Assembly (NCBI GenBank): GCA_002371075.1
Contig: DFFS01000088.1
Span: 1-20,984, forward strand
Source: Christensenella sp. UBA3770
GTDB taxonomy: Bacteria > Bacillota > Clostridia > Christensenellales > CAG-1252
Reading direction: 5' to 3'
DNA length: 20,984 nt
Shown: positions 13,225 through 19,936 of the stretch, piece by piece
How the letters are laid out: every line of letters begins with the position of its first letter
Numbering within the stretch: the first letter of the stretch is position 1
Notes under the pieces: generated by a model
Database searches by the model: none
Seen by the model: only the letters and a program-made list of their open reading frames with translations
Told to the model about the DNA's origin: nothing
Made by a program: the position numbers and the translations under genes

Positions 13225-15123
13225 TTATTTTTTAATCAGCTCAAAGCTCTCCTTTCCGAAAACAAGTTTGAAAACGGGCATCTTATAGACGGAGAAATCC
13301 GCCGGTAAAACCGCCGTTACGTAATTATGGAACCCACTGACCGCCGCAAACACCGCAAGCTTGTCTCCGAGCTTATCCTCATCGTAGGCTTTTGCCGTCA
13401 CGGCGTTATCTGCGGGCACGTATTCCACCTTATTCTTTTTGGCGTATTTTTTGTCGTAGACAAAACCGATCTTATCCGAGATGAGTTTCATCGTGTATTC
13501 GCCGTCCGACACGCCGAGATCGTCATAAACCAACGTGTTTTTGCCAACTTTGATATAGGTCTTTCCCTTTTTGTTTTTAACCAAGCAATCCGCGGTGTTG
13601 TCCGAGATTTTCTCGCGCGAATTCAAGCGAAGGCCGTCCGCACCGTGGAACGTAACGTCGGAGAACGGAACGTACAAGTCGATCTCGTCACCGGTGGTCG
13701 GGACGACGCTCTTGCCAAGCTCTTCGCGCTTTTTGTCAAAGTAGGAGGTTTTGATCCTAAACACAAAGTAACCGTCCTTTGCGTCGCTGTTGACGTAGAA
13801 TGCGATGCAATCGTTGCCCTGCACGGTAAAGTCGACCTTTGCCTTAATGTGAATACAATCGGGTGCGGGCTCCAAGCGCACTTCGGTTGCCGGAATACGG
13901 ATCTCGGAGAGGTCGCGAAGGGTGAAATCAAAGAACTTTTCACGAAGCGCGGCGGGAAGCGTAACACTCGTGCCGTTGAGCACCAAATCGTCCCCTTCGA
14001 TCTTGCAAGGAACGCGGTTTACGTCGGGCACACCCATGATGGACTGGTTGGTATCCGCGTCAAAGAGGTGCGATTTTTCCATATCAAACGAGAGGAACAG
14101 CTCCCTGCCCTCGACGATGTCGTAATCCGTGGGGATCTTGACGATGATGTTGGAAGAAAGCCCTGCCACTTCGGCATAGATGATGGTTTCACTGCCCAGG
14201 TGCTCCACGACGTCCACTTTGGCTTTGATGCCGGAAGAGGCAAGCTTGATGTTTTCGGGGCGAATGCCGAACAGAACTTTTTGTCCGATGTACTGTTTGT
14301 CGGAGAGCTGTTTTGCCTTTGTTGCGGAGAAGATGGCGCTATGCCCATCGCCGAAGGACACGCCCAACCCGTTTTTATCTTCCAAAACCGCCTCGAAAAT
14401 GTTCATTTGCGGCGATCCGAGGAAGGTTGCGACGAAGACGTTTCTCGGCTGCTCGTAAAGCGTTGCGGGAGAATCCACCTGCTGGATAAAGCCGTCTTTC
14501 ATAACGACGATGCGGTCGCCCATCGTCATAGCTTCGGTCTGATCGTGCGTGACGTAAATAAAGGTGGTGGCAAGCCTCTTGTGAAGCTTGGTGATCTCCG
14601 CCCTCATCTGCACGCGGAGCTTGGCGTCAAGGTTGGAAAGAGGCTCGTCCAAAAGGAAGACGTTCGGCTCACGCACGATGGCGCGTCCGAGAGCAACCCT
14701 CTGTCTTTGACCGCCGGAAAGCGCCTTGGGCTTTCTGGCAAGGAGATCGGTAATGCCAAGGATCTCCGCCGCGTTTTTGACCCTCTTTTCGATCTCTTTC
14801 GAGTTTACCTTGCGCAGTTTCAAGCCAAAAGCCATGTTTTGGAAAACCGTCATATGCGGGTAAAGCGCGTAGTTTTGGAAAACCATCGCAATGTTTCTGT
14901 CCTTGGGCTCAACGTCGTTCATTTTGGAGCCGCCGATAAAGAGGCTACCCGACGTGATCTCCTCCAAACCTGCGATCATTCTGAGCGTGGTACTTTTGCC
15001 GCAACCGGACGGGCCGACGAAAACCACAAACTCTTTGTCTGCGATCTTGAGGTTGAAATCGGAGACCGCGCGCACGCCGCCTTCATAAACCTTGTAGATG
15101 TTTTCGAGTAATAAATCAGCCAT
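13225..15123 (-). CDS. MsmK/UgpC-like sugar ABC transporter ATPase with a long, repeated C-terminal extension
   Basis: Residues 1-235 form a canonical sugar-importer ATPase: Walker A GPSGCGKST (37-45), Q-loop FQNYALYPHMTVFQN (82-96), signature LSGGQRQR (135-142), Walker B FLLDEP (156-161) and switch His193. Residues 236-356 form the usual regulatory TOBE/OB part with GIRPENIKL (286-294). MsmK proteins normally stop near 360-370, but this one runs to 632. The extra part seems to hold two further TOBE-like copies: IKAKVD recurs at 299-304 and 426-431, and 577-630 aligns with 299-354 around LG-x-x-L-x-x-x-A-x-V-x-G. The start overlaps the upstream stop by one base (TAATG). No permease or solute-binding gene is visible, so it may energise transporters encoded elsewhere. 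Confidence 0.93.
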   Translation of the reverse strand: MADLLLENIYKVYEGGVRAVSDFNLKIADKEFVVFVGPSGCGKSTTLRMIAGLEEITSGSLFIGGSKMNDVEPKDRNIAMVFQNYALYPHMTVFQNMAFGLKLRKVNSKEIEKRVKNAAEILGITDLLARKPKALSGGQRQRVALGRAIVREPNVFLLDEPLSNLDAKLRVQMRAEITKLHKRLATTFIYVTHDQTEAMTMGDRIVVMKDGFIQQVDSPATLYEQPRNVFVATFLGSPQMNIFEAVLEDKNGLGVSFGDGHSAIFSATKAKQLSDKQYIGQKVLFGIRPENIKLASSGIKAKVDVVEHLGSETIIYAEVAGLSSNIIVKIPTDYDIVEGRELFLSFDMEKSHLFDADTNQSIMGVPDVNRVPCKIEGDDLVLNGTSVTLPAALREKFFDFTLRDLSEIRIPATEVRLEPAPDCIHIKAKVDFTVQGNDCIAFYVNSDAKDGYFVFRIKTSYFDKKREELGKSVVPTTGDEIDLYVPFSDVTFHGADGLRLNSREKISDNTADCLVKNKKGKTYIKVGKNTLVYDDLGVSDGEYTMKLISDKIGFVYDKKYAKKNKVEYVPADNAVTAKAYDEDKLGDKLAVFAAVSGFHNYVTAVLPADFSVYKMPVFKLVFGKESFELIKK

Positions 15124-15980
15124 TATCCTTTCTCCTTTTCGTTTATCGGCTCTGAAGCCGCCAAACCTTTATTTATATAGTCGGTGTAATACACCGAATT
15201 TATATACTTGTCAAACAGTTGGTGACTGAACAACGTCACCGCCAGCACCGTAAAGCCATCTCCCCACAGGGCAAACACCGCGCCCACGGCAATCAGCGAC
15301 CAAGTGCTGAGCAACGTAAGCCCAAACGGCAGCCCCATCGTCACGGCGAAGTAAATGAGGGTCAACGGAAAGTGCATAAGCGCGAAGGAAAACCCGTTTT
15401 TGAGCGCCCCCGAGAACTTCAACTCATAGAAATTGTCTATGGAGAGGAAGTACTCCGCCGCACCGTACGTGATCATAAACACAAGCGTCGTCGCACCGAT
15501 GCCAAGCCCCTTGATCCAGGTGTTGGCGTTGTACGCGATCACAAAGACAGATGCCGTTTGCCACACAAATACGATAACGCCCAAGACGCACCCGATCAAA
15601 AAACCGCGAAGCGCCCCCTTCTTTAACGTTCCGAAAAAGAGCTCCCCGATGTAGCCCGCCTCGTTGTGCGCCCTTTTCTTCATCACACCGAACGCCGCGT
15701 AACGCGCGATATATCTGACGCCGAAGAGAGGGATCTCGATCAGCCCGCAAAAGAAGCAGATCGAAAACACCAAGGAAGCGTCGGGCGACGTCGCGCCGCT
15801 GATCATCAGGATCTCCCCGATAAAAACGGCGGCAAGCGGGAGGGATAACAGGAACATCAGCAAGCTGAGTTCGGCAAGAAGATAAAAGTCGTCTTTAACG
15901 ATGGTTTTAAAGAGCTCTTTTCTCGTCTTGGGAAGCGTTGCGTCGTCTTCCTTTACCTTCAGTCCCTTGTATTTGAACAT
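15123..15980 (-). CDS. YesL/DUF624-like integral membrane protein
   Basis: The 285-residue protein has about six hydrophobic segments (near 33-59, 70-90, 126-148, 158-178, 200-220 and 223-250), with a basic loop RYAAFGVMKKRAHNEAGYIGE between the second and third. This layout, and the KNGFSFALMHFPLTL stretch before the fifth helix, resembles the YesL/DUF624 family often found beside carbohydrate ABC transporter genes; the match is by topology and local pattern, so the family call is moderate. The biochemical role of that family is not established. The ATG at 15980 begins 1 base after the preceding stop without a good ribosome-binding site, suggesting translational coupling, and its own stop overlaps the MsmK-like start. 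Confidence 0.75.
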   Translation of the reverse strand: MFKYKGLKVKEDDATLPKTRKELFKTIVKDDFYLLAELSLLMFLLSLPLAAVFIGEILMISGATSPDASLVFSICFFCGLIEIPLFGVRYIARYAAFGVMKKRAHNEAGYIGELFFGTLKKGALRGFLIGCVLGVIVFVWQTASVFVIAYNANTWIKGLGIGATTLVFMITYGAAEYFLSIDNFYELKFSGALKNGFSFALMHFPLTLIYFAVTMGLPFGLTLLSTWSLIAVGAVFALWGDGFTVLAVTLFSHQLFDKYINSVYYTDYINKGLAASEPINEKEKG

Positions 15981-15981
15981 C

Positions 15982-16530
15982 TTACCCCAACAGCCATTCG
16001 ATCAGTTCAAACGAACGGTTTGTCGCCTGCCCCGAATTGATGGACGAAGCAACCGCGAAAACCACGTATTCTTCGTACTCAAACTCAAAGTAGGCGCTTA
16101 GTTCCTCCTTTCTTTCGGCGGATAAATACACGCCGTATTTCACGCCCTCTTGTTCAAAGGGCTTACCCGTATCGATGGTCATCTCGGCAAACGCGCGCTT
16201 GCACTCCGTTTGCGTGGCAACTTCCTCCGGTACGATCACAACGTCCGAGGCGGTAAGCGCCACAAACGAGTATTTTTGATCAAACGAGTTGCCCGTCCAA
16301 GGATACGCCGATGAAACGCTGACGGTTTTTACGCCGTCGACGGCGCCTTTCGCCGCGTCCTCAAACGCATAGTCTTTCACGACACCCGCAAAGAAAACTT
16401 CCAGTTTTTCCGACTCTTTGGGGGCGTGATACAGCCCGAATATCCAGATCCAAAGTCCTATGGAAAGCAGGATCACCACCACGTATTTGACCCAATCGGA
16501 CGGCAACGAATCAAAAAACTTTTTCTTCAT
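15982..16530 (-). CDS. Unrecognised single-pass membrane protein with outside domain
   Basis: I do not recognise this 182-residue protein. A short basic N-terminus (MKKKFFDSLPSDWVK) precedes one strong hydrophobic segment at about 15-33 without a signal-peptidase or lipobox site, so the remaining 150 residues are probably anchored on the outer face. The outside part is acidic and contains SDVVIVPEEV (95-104) and a C-terminus SFELIEWLLG loosely reminiscent of sugar-binding lipoprotein ends, but too short for a whole solute-binding protein. ATG at 16530 is chosen over a TTG at 16551 because a CGGAGA site lies 5 bases upstream. It overlaps the preceding gene by 20 bases, so the two are surely co-translated. 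Confidence 0.85.
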   Translation of the reverse strand: MKKKFFDSLPSDWVKYVVVILLSIGLWIWIFGLYHAPKESEKLEVFFAGVVKDYAFEDAAKGAVDGVKTVSVSSAYPWTGNSFDQKYSFVALTASDVVIVPEEVATQTECKRAFAEMTIDTGKPFEQEGVKYGVYLSAERKEELSAYFEFEYEEYVVFAVASSINSGQATNRSFELIEWLLG

Positions 16531-16993
16531 TTTCGTCTCCGATCTCAACAAGCACGCCGGCGTGGATCTCGATCAAGTATTTGTTTCCAACGGTCAGGTC
16601 AGCCACACCTTGCAGCAGGTGAACTTCCCTTTCTGTCCCCCCTATCTCAAAAAGCAGCGTCCGCATCTCGATCCCTTCGTAGGTGATGGTTTCCCCCTCG
16701 GAGAGGAAAACGGCAAATTCCCTTTCGGGCAATGCGGAAAACACCTTTTCAAGCAAGCGATATCTCTTTACGGCGAGGTCATATTGCACCGAAAAGAAAA
16801 ACACCGAGTAGCAACCGAATGCGGCGGAAAGCACGATCGTAACCGCCATATACGGTTTATATCCGTCGGGAGAAAGAAACAGAAGCAGCAGCGCCGCCGC
16901 GACAAACACGCACGCGATGGCAACGTAAAGGGCAAAAAGCTTTTTCTTCTTTCGCTCCGCTATATCCCTTTCCTCTTCCCTGATGAGGATCAT
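16511..16993 (-). CDS. Unrecognised two-helix membrane protein
   Basis: No family is recognised for this 160-residue protein. A charged N-terminus (EEERDIAERKKKK) is followed by two hydrophobic segments at about 18-40 and 47-67, then a roughly 90-residue soluble part that should face the cytoplasm. That part is rich in alternating hydrophobic residues (FAVFLSEGETITYEGIEM, LLFEIGG, YLIEIHAGVLVEIG) and probably forms a small beta-barrel or sandwich. The ATG at 16993 overlaps the SGNH hydrolase stop as ATGA and its own end overlaps the next gene. With the following two genes it forms a membrane module set between the hydrolases and the sugar ATPase. Confidence 0.85.
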   Translation of the reverse strand: MILIREEERDIAERKKKKLFALYVAIACVFVAAALLLLFLSPDGYKPYMAVTIVLSAAFGCYSVFFFSVQYDLAVKRYRLLEKVFSALPEREFAVFLSEGETITYEGIEMRTLLFEIGGTEREVHLLQGVADLTVGNKYLIEIHAGVLVEIGDENEEKVF

Positions 16994-17592
16994 AGGTTGT
17001 CAAGCGCCTCTTTGACCCTTGCGCCGAGGATCTTGTAACCCTCGGGACCGAAGTGCAGTTTGTCGTCAAGGTAATGGGCGAAGATGTACTCCCCGTCTTT
17101 ATCCTTGCAGATATCCGCCGTTTCGATATAGGTCAAATACGGCAAGACAGCCGCTTGTTTCTTTTGCCAAGCGTTGAGCTCACGAACGAAATCCTTATAT
17201 TCGTCCCTTGCATAGCTGGTTTTGGTGGCGATGGTCACGATCTTGACCCCGGGGAAATCCTTTAAAAACTTTTCCCACGTGGCAAGAAACAGTTCTTTGG
17301 TCTCTTCTACGGTATAAGAGCAAACCGGCTCGTTATCGCCGTAATACCAAACGACCACTTTGGGTGCAAAGGGCTTTGCCACCCTTTCGTAGTGGAAAAG
17401 CGCCTCGTCCGACGTGGACCCGCCAAAGCCCGCATTGATGGCTTTGTACGCCTTAAACTCTTCCTCTATACTCTTCCAAATGCCAAACGTGCTGCTTCCG
17501 TAAAAAAGCACGTCGCACTCCTTTCCTTGTTTTGCAATGATCGCTTGAAGTTCCGGCTCGTAGCGATACATATCGATCTTATGCTCAACCAT
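16990..17592 (-). CDS. SGNH/GDSL-family hydrolase without signal peptide
   Basis: The 200-residue protein is a predicted esterase or deacetylase of the SGNH fold. The family blocks are visible: FYGSST with nucleophile Ser34, GFGGST with the block II Gly, YYGDNE with Asn87 and DKLHFGPEGY with Asp177 and His180. It has no signal peptide or membrane segment and should be cytoplasmic. It appears paralogous to the C-terminal half of the lipoprotein encoded just upstream (compare VLFYGSSTFGIW with VIMAGSSSMENW). The ATG at 17592 overlaps that gene by 8 bases and has a GGAG site. In this operon de-acetylation of imported oligosaccharides is a reasonable guess, but the substrate is not shown. Confidence 0.9.
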   Translation of the reverse strand: MVEHKIDMYRYEPELQAIIAKQGKECDVLFYGSSTFGIWKSIEEEFKAYKAINAGFGGSTSDEALFHYERVAKPFAPKVVVWYYGDNEPVCSYTVEETKELFLATWEKFLKDFPGVKIVTIATKTSYARDEYKDFVRELNAWQKKQAAVLPYLTYIETADICKDKDGEYIFAHYLDDKLHFGPEGYKILGARVKEALDNL

Positions 17593-18910
17593 TGTAAATC
17601 TCCTTTTCTCTTGCGATAAACGTGTTTTTAACCACGGCGCCCCACAGTTGATAGCCGCAAATGCTCATATGCAAGCCGTCCTTTAGGAAATACGCTTCGG
17701 AATACTTGCCGCTCTTTTTCTCCAAAACGGTACCGGCGTCGATGATGTTCAAATAATCGTTTTGCTCCGCAAAGGAAACGATCTTGTTGTTTGCGTCGTC
17801 AATGTAGTCTTTGTATTGATCGTAATACCCGGGAACGTGATTGATCAAGATGAAATAGATCGCCGTTTCGGGCAAACGCTCGTGAATGTAAGTAAACAGG
17901 TTCTTTAAGCCGGTTGCCGTGCTGTCACCCGTCTTTTTGTAGTTGATGATGTCGTTGATGCCAAGGTAGAAAACGACGGCGCGCGGAGAATACGGAATGA
18001 TCAACCTCTGAGCAAGTCCGTTGTTCCAGTGAGAAGAAGCGGAGCCACCGATACCAACGTTTTTGGTTGTCACAGGAAGCATATCATAGGCAGATTCGCT
18101 CCAGTTTTCCATTGAGGAAGAGCCTGCCATGATCACGTTGTAAGAGGCAAAGTCCTGCGACTCATATCTCTTTGCCTTGGTTTCAAATGTACTTTCGTCA
18201 ATGCTTGTGGTGCTATCGTTGTCAACAAAGCCCAAAGACGCGGTCACGTCGTTTACCGTAACGGTAGCGATCGACTGCGCGCCGCCCGCCGTATAGGTCA
18301 CTTTGACCTGCCCGCCCTCGTAAACGGCAGAATCGATCGTGGTTGCGGAAGCACGCGTATAATTCAAATACGCCTTGACGTTCGTTGCGTTTGCAGCAAG
18401 ACGGTTGATGCCCGCGGTAGTAAGATCCACAGCGCCGTCACTGATCGGCTGATTGCACACGCCGTTCAGCGCAAAGGGCGTGGTTTCAACGATGGTTTCC
18501 TTAAAGGAAAGATTGGGCTCGGTATAATTCAAAGCCGCTTCCTCCGCGCCTTGAGAACGCTCCCACTTGGCGTACAGGTTCAAACTGCCCGTCACGGGTT
18601 TCGTAAAGTCGTAAAGCGCGGTTCCTTCCTTGTCAACAGCCCAACCGACAAAATCGTAGCCGATCTTGACCGGATTCTTTTCGGGCGGGGTCAAAACGTC
18701 CCCCGTCTTGACAGCTTCGGAGTGATAAACGACGTTTTCCGAGATCACTTCCCTCCCGGAAGAAAGGGTAATGACGTCCCCCTCAACGTTGGTCAGGTAT
18801 CTGACAGACGCGTCAAGAGGCTCGTATTTATAACGCCCTTTACAACCCGAAAGCGCAAATACGGTTACAAGACATATCACAAGGATCAGTGCTATGGACA
18901 ATTTCTTCAT
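17585..18910 (-). CDS. SGNH/GDSL hydrolase lipoprotein with an InlB-type B-repeat
   Basis: The 441-residue protein is a predicted cell-surface esterase. It begins with a lipoprotein signal peptide whose lipobox LSGC places the lipidated cysteine at residue 23. Residues 74-116, ending NLYAKW and containing GYDFVGW, match the Listeria-Bacteroides (InlB B/Flg_new) repeat of surface proteins. A beta-rich region of unclear family (about 125-240) follows, then an SGNH domain from about 255: Ser265 in MAGSSSM, Gly in GIGGSAS, Asn319 in YLGINDI, and Asp411 and His414 in DGLHMS. The start ATG at 18910 overlaps the GH130 stop as ATGA. Acting outside the membrane, it could remove acetyl or other ester groups from the glycan handled by the operon. 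Confidence 0.92.
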   Translation of the reverse strand: MKKLSIALILVICLVTVFALSGCKGRYKYEPLDASVRYLTNVEGDVITLSSGREVISENVVYHSEAVKTGDVLTPPEKNPVKIGYDFVGWAVDKEGTALYDFTKPVTGSLNLYAKWERSQGAEEAALNYTEPNLSFKETIVETTPFALNGVCNQPISDGAVDLTTAGINRLAANATNVKAYLNYTRASATTIDSAVYEGGQVKVTYTAGGAQSIATVTVNDVTASLGFVDNDSTTSIDESTFETKAKRYESQDFASYNVIMAGSSSMENWSESAYDMLPVTTKNVGIGGSASSHWNNGLAQRLIIPYSPRAVVFYLGINDIINYKKTGDSTATGLKNLFTYIHERLPETAIYFILINHVPGYYDQYKDYIDDANNKIVSFAEQNDYLNIIDAGTVLEKKSGKYSEAYFLKDGLHMSICGYQLWGAVVKNTFIAREKEIYNG

Positions 18911-19917
18911 AGTTTCCCCTCTTTATAGATTTGATCGCAAAACTCCTCAAAAGGAGCCGTCGCCACGCAAACGAACTTGTCCGCCGCGCCGTAATAAACG
19001 TACATTAAGCCGTCCTTGACCACGATCCCCGTCGGGAATACGCAGCCGTTATAGTAGCCGTCGGTTTCAAAAGAAAACTCCGGTTCCATAATAAAGTCTT
19101 TGGTGCGGGCAAGCACTTTGGTGGGGTCCTTTTCATCAAGGATCACCGCGCCAACACGATATGCGCCGTCCTTTTTGCAAACGCCGTGATAAAGCATCAT
19201 CCAGCCGTATTTGCACCTGACGGGAGGCGTGGATCCGCCGATCTTGGCGTCTTCCCACCATTCTTTACCCGCCATCAATAAGGTCGGGGTGCCCCATTCC
19301 ATCAGGTCATCGGAAAAAGCGATCCAAATGGCGGGGTTTTCATTGGTAAAGCCCTCACCGCACCATTCCATCGGACGGGAAATACGCACGAACTTGCCCC
19401 CCACCTTCTCCGGGAAGATATAAACGTCGCGGTCGTCAAACCGGCTGTCCGTGATCCTGCCGAGCTTTTTCCAATCCTTGAGATCTTTGCTGATGGCAAG
19501 GCTCGTTAAGCTGTTGTTGTTTATAAGCATTGTGGGACCGAACTCCGGTTTGAACCCAAAATACTCGCAGTCCTTTCTCCAATACTGTCCCGGCGCAAAC
19601 GTGCGGCACGCATAGGTTAAATAGTAGTAGTCCCCCATCTTTACAAGACGCGGGTCCTCACAGCCGCCGTCCACCCCTTTGGGATCGGGCGAAAGCACGG
19701 GTTGATCGGACACGCGCTCAAAGTGGAAGCCGTCCTTGCTGACGGCAAGACCCAGATGGATATAGTGTGTGAGATCGTTGCCCGCCGCACGGTAAAGCAT
19801 TTTGAACTCCTGATCCTTTTCGTCGTAAACGACAGCGGGATTCAGCACGCAAAGCCCCTCCCAGGAGTCACCTTTTGCAGTCAAAATAGGGTTTTTGTCA
19901 TATTTGTTCAGTTTCAT
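18907..19917 (-). CDS. GH130-family glycoside phosphorylase (beta-mannoside type)
   Basis: The 336-residue protein is a five-bladed beta-propeller enzyme of family GH130, most of which phosphorolyse beta-mannosides to alpha-mannose 1-phosphate. NPILTAKGDSWEGLCVLNPA (9-28), YRAAGND, the EDPRLVK block with the presumed catalytic Asp88, and the late YYGAADKFVCVATA stretch are characteristic. There is no signal peptide, so it should work on imported oligosaccharides. The subfamily, and so the linkage (beta-1,4 to glucose or mannose, or beta-1,2), cannot be settled by eye. ATG at 19917 is chosen because the protein starts as family members do and an AAAGGCGG site precedes it; an upstream extension lies inside the neighbouring gene. 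The last gene of the operon, a phosphohexomutase, fits use of the sugar 1-phosphate. Confidence 0.92.
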   Translation of the reverse strand: MKLNKYDKNPILTAKGDSWEGLCVLNPAVVYDEKDQEFKMLYRAAGNDLTHYIHLGLAVSKDGFHFERVSDQPVLSPDPKGVDGGCEDPRLVKMGDYYYLTYACRTFAPGQYWRKDCEYFGFKPEFGPTMLINNNSLTSLAISKDLKDWKKLGRITDSRFDDRDVYIFPEKVGGKFVRISRPMEWCGEGFTNENPAIWIAFSDDLMEWGTPTLLMAGKEWWEDAKIGGSTPPVRCKYGWMMLYHGVCKKDGAYRVGAVILDEKDPTKVLARTKDFIMEPEFSFETDGYYNGCVFPTGIVVKDGLMYVYYGAADKFVCVATAPFEEFCDQIYKEGKL

Positions 19918-19936
19918 TTTATATCCGCCTTTGTTG

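Noticed and set aside
13327..15111. Very long open frame (594 codons) on the plus strand opposite the MsmK-like gene
   Set aside because: It mirrors a strongly supported ABC ATPase with all motifs. The antisense frame is open because the real gene avoids codons whose complements are stops; it has no ribosome-binding site and no recognisable domain.
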